47,507 nucleotides of DNA from JBBQYA01 sp038209155. GTDB lineage: Bacteria > Bacteroidota > Bacteroidia > Sphingobacteriales > Sphingobacteriaceae. The DNA lies in NCBI GenBank assembly GCA_038209155.1, contig JBBQYA010000011.1, positions 1 through 47,507 on the forward strand, read 5' to 3'. Numbering within the stretch: position 1 is the first letter of the stretch; each line of letters opens with the position of its first letter. Under the pieces are notes generated by a model. It made no database searches. It saw nothing but the letters and a program-made list of their open reading frames with translations, and was not told the DNA's origin. Positions 6,429 through 15,010 of the stretch are shown here, one piece after another. The translations under genes were made by a program, and so were the position numbers.

Positions 6429-8540
6429 TTACTTTGCTCCTAACTCCTGAATCAAAAAATCTGCCTTGTCTATTTTTTGTGCAACCCATAAAACATAACG
6501 AATATCGACCCCAATTGAGCGACTGTAAGATTCGTTCCACGAATAGTCATTGATAGTGGCTTCATAAGCCCGGTCAAAATTTACACCTACCAATTTTCCG
6601 TCGGCGTCCATTACTGGGCTTCCACTATTGCCACCTGTTGTATCTAAATTATAAAGAAAAGCAACCGGAACACTGCCTGTTTTTGGATCTGCAAATAGAC
6701 CGAAATCCTTTTTTAAATATAATTCTTTAATAATATCAGGGTAAGCAAAATCTAAATTTCCTGTATTTCCCTTTTCTATTATTCCCGAAATAGTTGTCAT
6801 TGGATTCACTCTAACTCCATCAACTGGTGAGTTTCCTCTTACAAATCCATAAGTCATTCTTAATGTGCTATTTGCATCTGGAATAAAGTTTTTGTTTTGA
6901 AACTTTTCTTTCACATTCACATAATCTGCCATAAGTTTATTTAACAAACCATCTCTTCTTGTATTTTCCGATTTAACTTGAACAGATTGCTTATTTAATT
7001 CTTTTGCAAATAATAAAATTGGGTTTTTAGATTTTATTTCACCATCAGCTGTTAGGTTATTTTCAGAAAATACACGATTTAGAAATGTGGTGAAATCAGC
7101 TTTGTTTTCTTTTAATTTACTAATCTTATTTACAGATTCTACTTTTAAATTGGATGGAAATAAGAAAGCGTCTTCCAACATTTTCTCTAATAAAATCCGA
7201 TCGGCATTTTTCACATAATCTTCATTTTGTTTTTTCATTAGATTAGTTAACTCTGGAGTTTTTATTTTTTTATAATTGGCTAAAGAATCTTTACTCAAAC
7301 CAATAGTCTTTGCTTCAAAATTGTTCATTTCCAATGCATTACTCAAAATATTACTACTATTGAATACTTGCGCAAACCACATGGTAAGAGGTGCTTGAGC
7401 ATCTATTTCATCATAAAGTTTGGAAATATTTTCTAACAATGAGCCATATTGTTTTTTTAAATCGGCGTTTGAGTTTATAAAATTCTGCAGTGCTAAATCT
7501 TCATTTTTTTTCTCTTCTACAAGATTTAGATTTTTCAAACCTTTCATCTTTCCTTGGTAGTTTTTTAAAACATTTGCATTCCTTTTTATTCTACTTACTT
7601 GTCTTAATCTATCTTCATCATTTAGAGAGGTTAATTCCATTTGATTATTCTGAAAAGTATATAAAGTTGAAACATAAGGAAGCAAAAAGTTTTGTTGATA
7701 TTCAATAAAACGTGCTGGACGATGACGAAAAGTTCTTCCAGGATAGCCAAGTATAAATACAAAGTCATCTTCTTTAATTCCTTTTGGATTTACTTGAAGA
7801 AACTTTTTTGGGTGGAATGGAACATTTTTTTCTGAATAGGTTGCCGGACTTCCATCTGGACTTACATAAGCACGAACAAAAGAAAAATCTCCAGTATGTC
7901 TTGGCCAAACCCAATTATCCGTTTCACCGCCAAATTCACCTATGTTTCTTTGTGGTATGTAAACCAATCTTACATCTAAAATAGTTCTGTATCTGAATAA
8001 AACATAAGTTCGTCCGATAAACATTTCAGAAACTTCTGCTTTAATATTTTTGTTTAGTTTTTCTTCATTTCTGGCAAGTTCAATCATTTTTGCATTGATA
8101 GCCTTCAATCTATCTGTAGGATCGGCAATATCTTTTCCAGCAGCAAGAATTTTATCAGAAACATCTTCGTAAGATTCTGTAATCCGGCAGGTTAACCCTT
8201 TTCCTTCAATCTCCATTTCTTTTGTACTTGCCACAAAACCATTTTTTAAATAATCTTTTTCGGGGGTACTTGCTTTAGCAACTGCTTCAAAAGCACAATG
8301 ATGATTTGTAATTATTAAGCCATCATTAGAAACAAATGAACCCGTACATCCACTTATATTTACTAATGCATCGGTTAAGCTTACACCATTTGGATTGTAA
8401 ACCTCAGATGCTGGAATTCTTAATCCTGCTTTTTTCAAATCTAATTTACCTAATTCACTTAAGGGAAACATTCCCTCTTCTGGAGATGTGAAGGAACTCA
8501 TAAAAATTCCAGTTAGTGTGATAAAAATATATTTTTTCAT
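6429..8540 (-). CDS. S46-family dipeptidyl-peptidase, DPP11-like
   Basis: 703 residues, the normal length for the S46 exopeptidases of Bacteroidota, which release dipeptides from oligopeptides in the periplasm. A signal peptide (about 1-18) is followed by the chymotrypsin-like fold: catalytic His in ITNHHCAFEAV (H81), Asp in the ETDNWVWPRHTGDFS region, and Ser in TGGNSGSPV (S639), with the inserted helical domain between. The residue 18 positions after the catalytic Ser is Arg (R657, in VNFDRAYE). In Porphyromonas gingivalis this position (673) is Arg in DPP11 (Asp/Glu at P1) and Gly in DPP7 (hydrophobic P1), so Asp/Glu specificity is predicted. It is monocistronic, with a terminator at 6365-6401, and has a divergent promoter region with the receiver-domain gene at 8676. 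Confidence 0.92.
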   Translation of the reverse strand: MKKYIFITLTGIFMSSFTSPEEGMFPLSELGKLDLKKAGLRIPASEVYNPNGVSLTDALVNISGCTGSFVSNDGLIITNHHCAFEAVAKASTPEKDYLKNGFVASTKEMEIEGKGLTCRITESYEDVSDKILAAGKDIADPTDRLKAINAKMIELARNEEKLNKNIKAEVSEMFIGRTYVLFRYRTILDVRLVYIPQRNIGEFGGETDNWVWPRHTGDFSFVRAYVSPDGSPATYSEKNVPFHPKKFLQVNPKGIKEDDFVFILGYPGRTFRHRPARFIEYQQNFLLPYVSTLYTFQNNQMELTSLNDEDRLRQVSRIKRNANVLKNYQGKMKGLKNLNLVEEKKNEDLALQNFINSNADLKKQYGSLLENISKLYDEIDAQAPLTMWFAQVFNSSNILSNALEMNNFEAKTIGLSKDSLANYKKIKTPELTNLMKKQNEDYVKNADRILLEKMLEDAFLFPSNLKVESVNKISKLKENKADFTTFLNRVFSENNLTADGEIKSKNPILLFAKELNKQSVQVKSENTRRDGLLNKLMADYVNVKEKFQNKNFIPDANSTLRMTYGFVRGNSPVDGVRVNPMTTISGIIEKGNTGNLDFAYPDIIKELYLKKDFGLFADPKTGSVPVAFLYNLDTTGGNSGSPVMDADGKLVGVNFDRAYEATINDYSWNESYSRSIGVDIRYVLWVAQKIDKADFLIQELGAK

Positions 8541-8675
8541 AAAATTTTTCGTAATTTCAAATGTAGAATTTCTAGTACGCCATTCAAACTATTCAAATAA
8601 TTAATTTTAAATTTTATTTGATTAAAAAATTGTATAATTGATTTTAAAAAGAATCTTAAATTAGCCTTCAAATTT

Positions 8676-9074
8676 ATGAATTCGATAGAGCATTGTTTTT
8701 TAATAGATGATGATACAGATGATCAAGAGATTTTCTGCATGGCTCTCCAAGATTTTAACAAAAATATTCAATGTAATATGGCTTCAAACGGGATAGAAGC
8801 AGTTAAGAAATTATCAGATAATTCAAATTATTTACCGGATATTATTTTTATCGACATGAATATGCCTAAAATAAATGGCTTGCAATGTTTAATAGAAATA
8901 CGAAAAATTAAAAGATTAATCAATGTTCCCATTATTATTTATTCAACATCCTCTAATCCAGAAACAGTCGTTTCTGCAATGAAAGAAGGAGCTCAAGATT
9001 TTTTAATAAAACCTCCTGCAATTTCTGAATTAAGCCGAAAACTACAAGCGATATTCGTAAGTTTCGAAAATTGA
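8676..9074 (+). CDS. Single-domain response regulator (CheY-like receiver)
   Basis: 132 residues, a receiver domain only. It has the acidic pocket (D11-D13 in FLIDDDTDD), the phospho-acceptor Asp in IIFIDMNMP (D60), the Ser/Thr switch in IYSTSS (about S90/T91) and the conserved Lys in FLIKPP (K112). There is no DNA-binding or output domain, so it must act by protein contact or in a phosphorelay, as known for the many stand-alone receivers of Bacteroidota. No histidine kinase is adjacent; the nearest is over 9 kb away. Its partner is unknown. Confidence 0.9.
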   Translation: MNSIEHCFLIDDDTDDQEIFCMALQDFNKNIQCNMASNGIEAVKKLSDNSNYLPDIIFIDMNMPKINGLQCLIEIRKIKRLINVPIIIYSTSSNPETVVSAMKEGAQDFLIKPPAISELSRKLQAIFVSFEN

Positions 9075-9100
9075 TTTAAATGTGAAAATTGATTTTGAAT

Positions 9101-9571
9101 TTATTTAGAATCTTTTTTTTTGCTTTCTAAATCAGAAGTCTTTTTTAAGTCTAAAATCTTCCCATCCTTATTTACTTCCACTTCATACGTTTCATCACCC
9201 ACTTCAATTTCTAATTCAAAAAACTCACCTCCAGACGCTGTTATTACTTTTTCTATTTCATCAATTCTATATCCAGGATAAAGATTTTGAAGTGCTTGAT
9301 CTGCTTCAATAGGTAAATCTTTGGTTTTTATTTGTGTTTCTTGATGAATAAATTCTCCTAAACTATTAAATACAGCACTAGTTTTTTTTGAATTTAATTT
9401 AAATTCCGCTTCATATCCTTCTTCATCTTTTTCCCATTTTACTGATCTTATGTCACCGTATTTCGTTTTAAAAGCATCCAAGACAGTTTTAGGAACTATT
9501 TCTTCATCTTGTAAAGAATAACTCGATAAATTAAAAGATAATAGAATGATTAAAAGAATTGATTTTTTCAT
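9101..9571 (-). CDS. Exported PepSY-like (DUF2874-type) protein
   Basis: 156 residues with a signal peptide (MKKSILLIILLSFNLSSYS). The mature part has two PepSY-like repeats: residues about 28-88 (PKTVLDAFKTKYGDIRSVKWEKDEEGYEAEF) and about 95-148 (ALQNLYPGYRIDEIEKVI ... FFELEIEVGDETYEVEV). This arrangement is that of the putative beta-lactamase-inhibitor-like PepSY_2 family of periplasmic proteins in Bacteroidota; their role is not established. It is convergent with the receiver gene. Confidence 0.75.
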   Translation of the reverse strand: MKKSILLIILLSFNLSSYSLQDEEIVPKTVLDAFKTKYGDIRSVKWEKDEEGYEAEFKLNSKKTSAVFNSLGEFIHQETQIKTKDLPIEADQALQNLYPGYRIDEIEKVITASGGEFFELEIEVGDETYEVEVNKDGKILDLKKTSDLESKKKDSK

Positions 9572-9650
9572 AATAAATTAAACTTGAATTATTTTTGAAA
9601 GTAGTGATAATTATGGAGACTCTTCGTTAATTTTATAGCTTTTTAATAAT

Positions 9651-10142
9651 ATGTCGGAATCTATTCAAATACTTGAAAATGTAAGTAAAGAAGAGCAATA
9701 CAAAAATATAGTATCGCAATTTAAATTTTTAATAGAAGGTGAAAAAAATGAAATTTCTAATATGGCGAACTTTTGCGCTCTTCTAAAAGAAGTCTTCAAT
9801 CCTTTATGGGTCGGGTTTTATATAATCGAAGACCAAGAACTGGTTTTAGGTCCATTTCAAGGTCCCATAGCTTGTACTAGAATTGCATTTGGAAAAGGAG
9901 TATGTGGAAGAGCTTGGCAAGAAAATAAAATAATTATTGTAGACGATGTAGATTTATTTCCTGGGCATATTGCTTGTAGTAGTCTGTCGAAATCAGAAAT
10001 TGTTCTTCCATTTTATTTCAAAGATAAAATTATGGGAGTATTAGATTTGGATAGTATAAATATTGCTGAATTTGATCAAATAGATCATTTTTATTTAAAT
10101 GAATTATTGAAAATAATGGAAAACAATAAATTTAATCATTAA
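9651..10142 (+). CDS. msrC: Free methionine-(R)-sulfoxide reductase (GAF-domain fRMsr)
   Basis: 163 residues forming one GAF domain. The enzyme reduces free methionine-R-sulfoxide in the cytosol. All three functional cysteines of E. coli fRMsr are present: C75 (GPIACTRI), C85 (GKGVCGRA) and C109 (GHIACSS), within the diagnostic order GPFQG - ACTRI - G.GVCG - GHIAC - SEIVLP. It is the first gene of a plus-strand run; the alpha/beta hydrolase follows after 9 bp and the alkyladenine glycosylase overlaps that one. The set could be an oxidation/alkylation-repair operon (inference). Confidence 0.93.
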   Translation: MSESIQILENVSKEEQYKNIVSQFKFLIEGEKNEISNMANFCALLKEVFNPLWVGFYIIEDQELVLGPFQGPIACTRIAFGKGVCGRAWQENKIIIVDDVDLFPGHIACSSLSKSEIVLPFYFKDKIMGVLDLDSINIAEFDQIDHFYLNELLKIMENNKFNH

Positions 10143-10151
10143 ATTAAAAGA

Positions 10152-10823
10152 ATGAAATCAAATGAAAAAGTAATTTATTTATTATCAGGGATGGGGGCTG
10201 ATGATAGAGCTTATTATTTGATGGACTTTAAAGAAGAAAAAATAGTCCATATAAAATGGATTAAACCTTTAAAATCAGATTCTTTATCTGATTATGCCAT
10301 TAAATTAGCTGAACAAATAGATTTTACTAAAAAGGTTATTTTAATTGGTACTTCTTTAGGTGGAATGCTGGCAGTTGAAATAGCTAAAAAATTCAATATT
10401 GAGAAAACGATTTTGATTTCTACTGTAAAAACTAGTTCAGAAATGCCACCTCAATTAAATCTGTTTAGAATTTTCCCATTGCAAAAATTAATTCCAGGAA
10501 GGGTAATTGTAGCTTTAAGAAATATACTAAGACCTATAGTTTTTAAAGGTAGAGTAAACAAAAAAGCACATGATTTATTTACAGGAATGTTAAAAGATAC
10601 CGATCCTGATTTTCTTATTTGGAGTATGAATGCTGCTTTAGGATGGAAAAATTACACAATTCCAGAAAATATCACACATTATCATGGAGATAAAGATTTG
10701 GTATTTCCAATAAGATATCAGAAAAGTAAATTCGTAACCATAAATGGTGGAACCCATGTAATGCTCATTACAAAAGCGAAAATTTTGTCTGAATTAATAG
10801 TAGAAGAAATTAAAAATACCTAA
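10152..10823 (+). CDS. Alpha/beta hydrolase
   Basis: 223 residues with a full catalytic triad of the alpha/beta-hydrolase fold: nucleophile elbow GTSLGG (S68), an acid in HGDKDLVFP (Asp near 184) and His in NGGTHVML (near 203). The N-terminus (YLLSGMGADDRAY) forms the oxyanion-hole region with a GMGAD motif in place of HG. The substrate cannot be told from sequence; carboxylesterase or thioesterase activity is possible. It is translationally coupled: 9 bp after msrC, and its TAA overlaps the ATG of the glycosylase (TAATG). Confidence 0.85.
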   Translation: MKSNEKVIYLLSGMGADDRAYYLMDFKEEKIVHIKWIKPLKSDSLSDYAIKLAEQIDFTKKVILIGTSLGGMLAVEIAKKFNIEKTILISTVKTSSEMPPQLNLFRIFPLQKLIPGRVIVALRNILRPIVFKGRVNKKAHDLFTGMLKDTDPDFLIWSMNAALGWKNYTIPENITHYHGDKDLVFPIRYQKSKFVTINGGTHVMLITKAKILSELIVEEIKNT

Positions 10824-11425
10824 TGATGAAAAAATTAGGATTGGATTTCTATTTGCGGAATGATGTAGTAAATTTAAGTAGAGAATTGTTAGGTAAAATA
10901 CTTTGCACCAGTGTAGATGGACAAATTACCAAAGCAATTATAGTAGAAACAGAAGCCTATAAAGCTCCAGAAGATCGAGCTTGCCATGCACACGGAAATA
11001 AATTAACTCCTAGAACTGTAAACATGTATCGCGCTGGTGGCATTGCTTACGTTTATACCTGTTATGGAATTCACCAACTTTTTAATATTATCAGTGGAGA
11101 AGAGGGTTTTGCTCATCCTATCTTAATTCGTGGAGTTGAGCCAATTGAAGGTATTGATTTGATGTTGCAAAGAAGAAATCAGGAAAAATTAAACAAAAAC
11201 ATTGCCGCAGGTCCAGGTTTAGTTGTGGTGGCTATGGGAATTAAAAAAAATCAAAATGGTGTTTCGTTGTTGAATGATGAAATTTGGATTGAAGATGCCA
11301 ATCCAATTGCTGACACAGATATTATTGCCTCACCACGAGTGGGGATGAATTTTGAAGGACCTTATAAATTAATACCTTGGAGATTTAGAATATTAAACAA
11401 TCAATATGCTTCAAAAGCTAAATAG
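10823..11425 (+). CDS. mpg: Alkyladenine (3-methyladenine) DNA glycosylase, MPG/AAG family
   Basis: 200 residues, the usual length of bacterial AAG proteins, which flip out and excise 3-methyladenine, hypoxanthine and related lesions in base excision repair. Catalytic Glu is E44 in IVETEAY (human E125 equivalent), with Y46 and H55 (PEDRACH) matching human Y127 and H136. Further family blocks are TPRTVNMYRAGG, AYVYTCYG, ILIRGVEPIEG and GPGLV. The start ATG overlaps the stop of the hydrolase by one base; a second ATG follows directly. The 3' end overlaps the convergent RidA-family gene by 8 bp. Confidence 0.94.
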   Translation: MMKKLGLDFYLRNDVVNLSRELLGKILCTSVDGQITKAIIVETEAYKAPEDRACHAHGNKLTPRTVNMYRAGGIAYVYTCYGIHQLFNIISGEEGFAHPILIRGVEPIEGIDLMLQRRNQEKLNKNIAAGPGLVVVAMGIKKNQNGVSLLNDEIWIEDANPIADTDIIASPRVGMNFEGPYKLIPWRFRILNNQYASKAK

Positions 11426-11819
11426 TTGCAATACATTTTAATTCAATTCCAATTGGCGTAGGTAAGCAGTTAATTTCTACAGTAGTTCTGCAAGGCATAC
11501 AATCTTTAAAATATTCTGCATAGAGTGCATTATAAATTTTAAAATCATCTTTCATATTAGTTAGAAAAACAGTTACATCTACCAAATTTTCCCATTTACT
11601 GCCAGCTTCTTCTAAAATTATTTTTACATTTTTGAATACGCTATGGCATTGTAAAGCAATATCATACGATTCTATTTCTCCTTTTTCATTAAGCGTTACA
11701 CCCGGTATTTCTTTATTGCCTCGTTCTCTAGGTCCAACGCCGGAAATAAATAATAAATCTCCAACTTTGCGAGTATAAGGATAGGCGCCAACTGGTTCTG
11801 GTGCTTTGGAAACATTCAT
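11418..11819 (-). CDS. RidA/YjgF family protein, 2-aminomuconate-deaminase-like
   Basis: 133 residues of the Rid superfamily (trimeric imine/enamine deaminases). The key Arg and Glu are present: R111 (CRTTVEI) and E126 (GIELKCIA). The insertion after the second strand (SGVGPRERGNKEIPGV) is typical of the branch annotated as 2-aminomuconate deaminase in tryptophan/kynurenine or nitrobenzoate breakdown, so that activity is possible, but no pathway partners lie nearby. It is the last gene of a minus-strand operon, 18 bp after the lipoprotein gene, and its stop lies inside the convergent glycosylase gene. Confidence 0.85.
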   Translation of the reverse strand: MNVSKAPEPVGAYPYTRKVGDLLFISGVGPRERGNKEIPGVTLNEKGEIESYDIALQCHSVFKNVKIILEEAGSKWENLVDVTVFLTNMKDDFKIYNALYAEYFKDCMPCRTTVEINCLPTPIGIELKCIATI

Positions 11820-11837
11820 TTTATTCGTTTTTAAATT

Positions 11838-12428
11838 TTATTCAGTAAAAAACAATATTGGTGTTGTGTTTTCTAAAATCAATCCATTGTCTGTTCTTAA
11901 AATGAATTTAAAAGATTGATAGGTATTAGGAGTAGGTTTTGTAAGCAGTTTTATCACATTTTGTTCATGATAATCATATCTATTTGTGAACAATGAAGCT
12001 TTTACTCCATCTATTGAGTAATCTTCTAAACTTATTGTGTCATTTTGAAGAATTGTATCGCTAAAGTTATTTTGAGCAATTAATACAAATGAAGTAACAT
12101 TATTTCTTGATCGAGGAGAAGCAAGATCACAAGCAATAGCCGAATTGAAAAAACTGTATTTATTTATTGAGCCTGTAGAAACGTATTTTGATTTTATGTA
12201 ATTTATTAGAAAAGAAGTACTATCACTTTTAGCATTTGCACTATCTAATAATACAATAAAATCATTTCGGTTTTCAGAGTTATATTTCACAGGATTAGTA
12301 GTAAAACCGATAAATTCATAAGAACGATAACCGTCATTACCACCGCATAGATCACAGCTAGAAATAATGAATAATGAAAACACTATTCCAATATAAACGA
12401 TAATTATTTTATTCAGCTTTCTTTTCAT
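11838..12428 (-). CDS. Putative lipoprotein of unknown function
   Basis: 196 residues when started at the ATG at 12428. This start is preferred over an upstream TTG (12488), because it gives a standard lipoprotein signal (MKRKLNKIIIVYIGIVFSLF then IISSC, lipidated Cys 25). The mature part is hydrophilic with a mid-region of serine- and asparagine-rich strands and no family I recognise. The start overlaps the upstream DUF1456 gene by 20 bp, so it is co-transcribed. Confidence 0.65.
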   Translation of the reverse strand: MKRKLNKIIIVYIGIVFSLFIISSCDLCGGNDGYRSYEFIGFTTNPVKYNSENRNDFIVLLDSANAKSDSTSFLINYIKSKYVSTGSINKYSFFNSAIACDLASPRSRNNVTSFVLIAQNNFSDTILQNDTISLEDYSIDGVKASLFTNRYDYHEQNVIKLLTKPTPNTYQSFKFILRTDNGLILENTTPILFFTE

Positions 12429-12672
12429 TTTCAATTTGTTTTTCAGAATCCAAAGGTTTTGGACCTCTTTTATAAATAACCAATCCATTCAAAAAATTTC
12501 TCAAAACTTGATCTCCACATTTTTTGAAATTGGTATGATCTTCAGCTCTGAAAAAAGCAGAAAGCTCTGTAGGCGTTACTCTAAAATCAACTAAAGCCAT
12601 GATTTCTATAATATCATCATTTCTAAGTTGAAGTGCTACTCTTAATTTTTTTAAAATATCATTATTACTCAT
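12409..12672 (-). CDS. DUF1456 family protein (YehS-like)
   Basis: 87 residues from the ATG at 12672 (a TTG at 12696 would add eight residues; homologues start at MSNND or MTNND). The sequence carries two copies of the DUF1456 pattern: NNDILKKLRVALQLRNDDIIEIMALVD, then VTPTELSAFFRAEDHTNFKKCGD and LRNFLNGLVIYKRG, as in E. coli YehS. The family is conserved in many bacteria without a known role. It heads a three-gene minus-strand operon with the lipoprotein and RidA-family genes. Shorter than YehS (about 150), with the second repeat truncated to its end. Confidence 0.8.
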   Translation of the reverse strand: MSNNDILKKLRVALQLRNDDIIEIMALVDFRVTPTELSAFFRAEDHTNFKKCGDQVLRNFLNGLVIYKRGPKPLDSEKQIENEKKAE

Positions 12673-12780
12673 CGATGTCAAAGTTATAAGAAACAAGCAA
12701 AATAACCTTATTTAAATTTTAAAACTCACATTTTTTTTTGGAAGATTATTTACATTTATTAATTAAAATAAAAAAATATA

Positions 12781-13296
12781 ATGATTGAATTTAAAGCAAT
12801 TATTGAAAAATTTGATAAAAAAGGAGAGAAAACAGGTTGGACTTACATTGAAATTTCTCCACTAATTGCATCTTCTTTAAAACCAGAATGCAAGGTAAGT
12901 TTTAGAGTAAAAGGAAAATTGGATAATGTATTAATTGAAGGAATTGCTTTAGTTCCGATGGGTGAAGGAGAATTTATTTTAGCGATCAATAAACCATTAT
13001 TAAAAAAAATAAATAAATCGGAAGGGCAATGGATTGAAGTGCAATTAGAAGAACATGTTGATTTTAAAATAGATATGCCAGAAGATTTATTTTCCTGTTT
13101 AAAAGATGAAATTGATTTATTTAAAAAGTTCAATTTAATGCCTCGATCTCATCAGTATTATTATTTTAACTGGTTGAATACTGCCAAAACGGAATCCACT
13201 AGAACAAAAAGAATAATTATGATCTTACATTCACTAGAAAACAATCTAGATTTTGGAGCAATGATTAGAAATGCAAGGAATAATGGTAATGCATAG
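12781..13296 (+). CDS. DUF1905 / YdeI-OmpD-associated-like protein
   Basis: 171 residues. The first 90 match the DUF1905 beta-barrel domain (FKAIIEKFDKKGEKTGWTYIEI, VSFRVKGKLDNVLIEGIALVPMGEGEFIL). The C-terminal 60 residues match the YdeI/bacteriocin-protection domain (DEIDLFKKFNLMPRSHQYYYFNWLNTAKTESTRTKRI). The cellular role is unclear. It stands alone, upstream of mnmE by 36 bp and possibly co-transcribed with it. Confidence 0.8.
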   Translation: MIEFKAIIEKFDKKGEKTGWTYIEISPLIASSLKPECKVSFRVKGKLDNVLIEGIALVPMGEGEFILAINKPLLKKINKSEGQWIEVQLEEHVDFKIDMPEDLFSCLKDEIDLFKKFNLMPRSHQYYYFNWLNTAKTESTRTKRIIMILHSLENNLDFGAMIRNARNNGNA

Positions 13297-13332
13297 ATCT
13301 TTATTTTATCTTTAAAAAATTAAAAATTTATT

Positions 13333-14697
13333 TTGAACCCCACTATTTTTCCAACAATAATAGCATTATCAACTCCACAAGGTGTAGGTGCTATTGCATT
13401 AATTAGACTTTCTGGTGTAGGAGCAGTTCAGCAAGTAAATGAATTTTTTAAAGGGAAAAATCTTTTGGAACAAGCTTCTCATACGTTACATTTTGGAAAA
13501 ATTGTACACGAAAACGAAATTATAGACGAAGTAGTGGTAGGTATTTATCTAGCACCGAAATCCTATACATCAGAAAATTGTGTCGAAATTTCTTGCCATG
13601 CATCACCTTATATTATCTCTAAGATTATTTCAATATTTTTATATAACGGTGTAAAATTAGCTTCGCCAGGAGAATTCACCATGCGGGCATATTTAAATGG
13701 TAAATTAGATCTTTCTCAAGCAGAAGCAGTTGCAGATTTAATAGCCTCTAAATCAGCATCCGCACACAAAATAGCTATAAATCAAATGAGAGGAGGTTTC
13801 TCTCAAGAACTAACTGTTTTGCGAAAGCAATTAATTGATTTTGCTGCACTCATCGAATTGGAATTAGATTTTTCGGAAGAAGATGTAGAATTTGCAGATC
13901 GATCAGAATTAAATAAGCTGGTTGATAAGATATCAATTAAAGTAAATAATTTATTAAAAACATTTGAAACTGGTAATGCCATAAAAAATGGAATTCCAGT
14001 AGTAATTGCCGGAAAACCTAATGTTGGAAAATCTACCTTGCTTAATGCATTATTAAATGAGGAAAGAGCAATAGTTTCATCCATAGCAGGCACAACAAGA
14101 GATACAATTGAAGATGATCTTATAATAGATGGAGTTTTATACCGATTTATTGATACTGCTGGACTTCGCCATACCACAGATGAAATTGAAGTAATTGGGG
14201 TAGCAAGAAGTTTAGAAAAAATCAAACAGGCTGATATTGTTATGATGATTTGTTCATCAGTACAAGAAGTCGAGGAAATTAAAAAACAGTTAAATGAATT
14301 GGAAGAAGTTGAGGAAAAAACAATAATTGTCATTAATAAATCAGATTTAATTTCAAACGATAAAAGAGAAATTTTTGAAGAATTGAACCCTGTTTTTATT
14401 TCTGCAAAAGATAAAGTTGGAATAGAAGATCTAAAACAAAGATTGGTAAAGCAAGTGAATCTTTTATCAATTTCAGATAATAACGTTATAGTTTCAAACT
14501 TACGACATGCAGAAGCTTTAAAAGCTACAAATGAAGCTCTTAAAGCTACAAAGTTGGGATTGGCTTCTAATATTTCTGGGGATTTTGTAGCCACAGATAT
14601 TCGCAGAGCATTGTATCATTTAGGTGAAATTACAGGCACGATCGCATCAGACGATTTATTAGATTCAATATTTTTGAATTTTTGTATCGGAAAGTAA
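13333..14697 (+). CDS. mnmE: tRNA modification GTPase MnmE
   Basis: 454 residues, standard length. With MnmG it installs the cmnm5/nm5 group on wobble U34 of tRNA. N-terminal folate-binding domain (1-118), helical domain, then an inserted Ras-like G domain: P-loop GKPNVGKST (227-235), switch GTTRD (253-257), DTAG (274-277), NKSD near 332-335. The C-terminus ends in FCIGK with the catalytic Cys 451. The start is TTG at 13333: the frame has a stop at 13321-13323 and no ATG before the conserved IIALSTPQGVGAIALIRLSG segment. Confidence 0.97.
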   Translation: MNPTIFPTIIALSTPQGVGAIALIRLSGVGAVQQVNEFFKGKNLLEQASHTLHFGKIVHENEIIDEVVVGIYLAPKSYTSENCVEISCHASPYIISKIISIFLYNGVKLASPGEFTMRAYLNGKLDLSQAEAVADLIASKSASAHKIAINQMRGGFSQELTVLRKQLIDFAALIELELDFSEEDVEFADRSELNKLVDKISIKVNNLLKTFETGNAIKNGIPVVIAGKPNVGKSTLLNALLNEERAIVSSIAGTTRDTIEDDLIIDGVLYRFIDTAGLRHTTDEIEVIGVARSLEKIKQADIVMMICSSVQEVEEIKKQLNELEEVEEKTIIVINKSDLISNDKREIFEELNPVFISAKDKVGIEDLKQRLVKQVNLLSISDNNVIVSNLRHAEALKATNEALKATKLGLASNISGDFVATDIRRALYHLGEITGTIASDDLLDSIFLNFCIGK

Positions 14698-14959
14698 GTG
14701 CCTTAAAAAACTTTGTTATTAAATCATTAAAAAATTAATTTAAACCTTATAAAACACTTTTAAAAACTTAAATTATTTAGGTAATTACTTATAATTTATT
14801 AGTTTTTTTTGAAACAGTAATTATATATTTTGACTTTATTGATCTATAATTATTTAAAACACAACTTAACACCAATGAACTCATTTAAATTGAAAAAAAT
14901 TTAAATTTTTGATGTTTATAAATACTGTTCGTTAAAGTAAAAAAATAATAAAAAATAAA
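14698..14959. other. AT-rich intergenic stretch after mnmE
   Basis: No ORF, RNA gene or convincing terminator is seen. It holds short palindromic A/T runs (for example ATTTAAAT twice near 14885-14910). The promoter of the TonB-dependent receptor follows at 14960. Confidence 0.5.
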
Positions 14960-14990
14960 TTTGTTAGATTAGTCTAATATATTAATTTTG
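14960..14990 (+). promoter_or_regulatory. Bacteroidota-type promoter of the TonB receptor-thioredoxin operon
   Basis: TTTG (14960-14963) and TAATTTTG (14983-14990) are separated by 19 bp. This matches the -33 TTTG and -7 TAnnTTTG consensus described for Bacteroidota, and lies 20 bp before the ATG at 15011. Confidence 0.7.
14964..14982. promoter_or_regulatory. DtxR/IdeR-like palindromic operator between -33 and -7
   Basis: TTAGATTAGTCTAA (14964-14977) contains the perfect odd palindrome ATTAG-T-CTAAT (14968-14978). Aligned to the IdeR/DtxR consensus TTAGGTTAGSCTAACCTAA, 14 of 19 positions agree by eye. Its place between the two promoter elements fits metal-dependent repression of the receptor gene (inference). 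Confidence 0.5.
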
Positions 14991-15010
14991 TAACATAAAT
15001 TTATAATTTA

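Noticed and set aside
13803..14594. 263-codon open frame on the minus strand inside mnmE
   Set aside because: It is antisense to the full-length, motif-complete mnmE and is Ser/Ile/Phe-rich with no recognisable domain.
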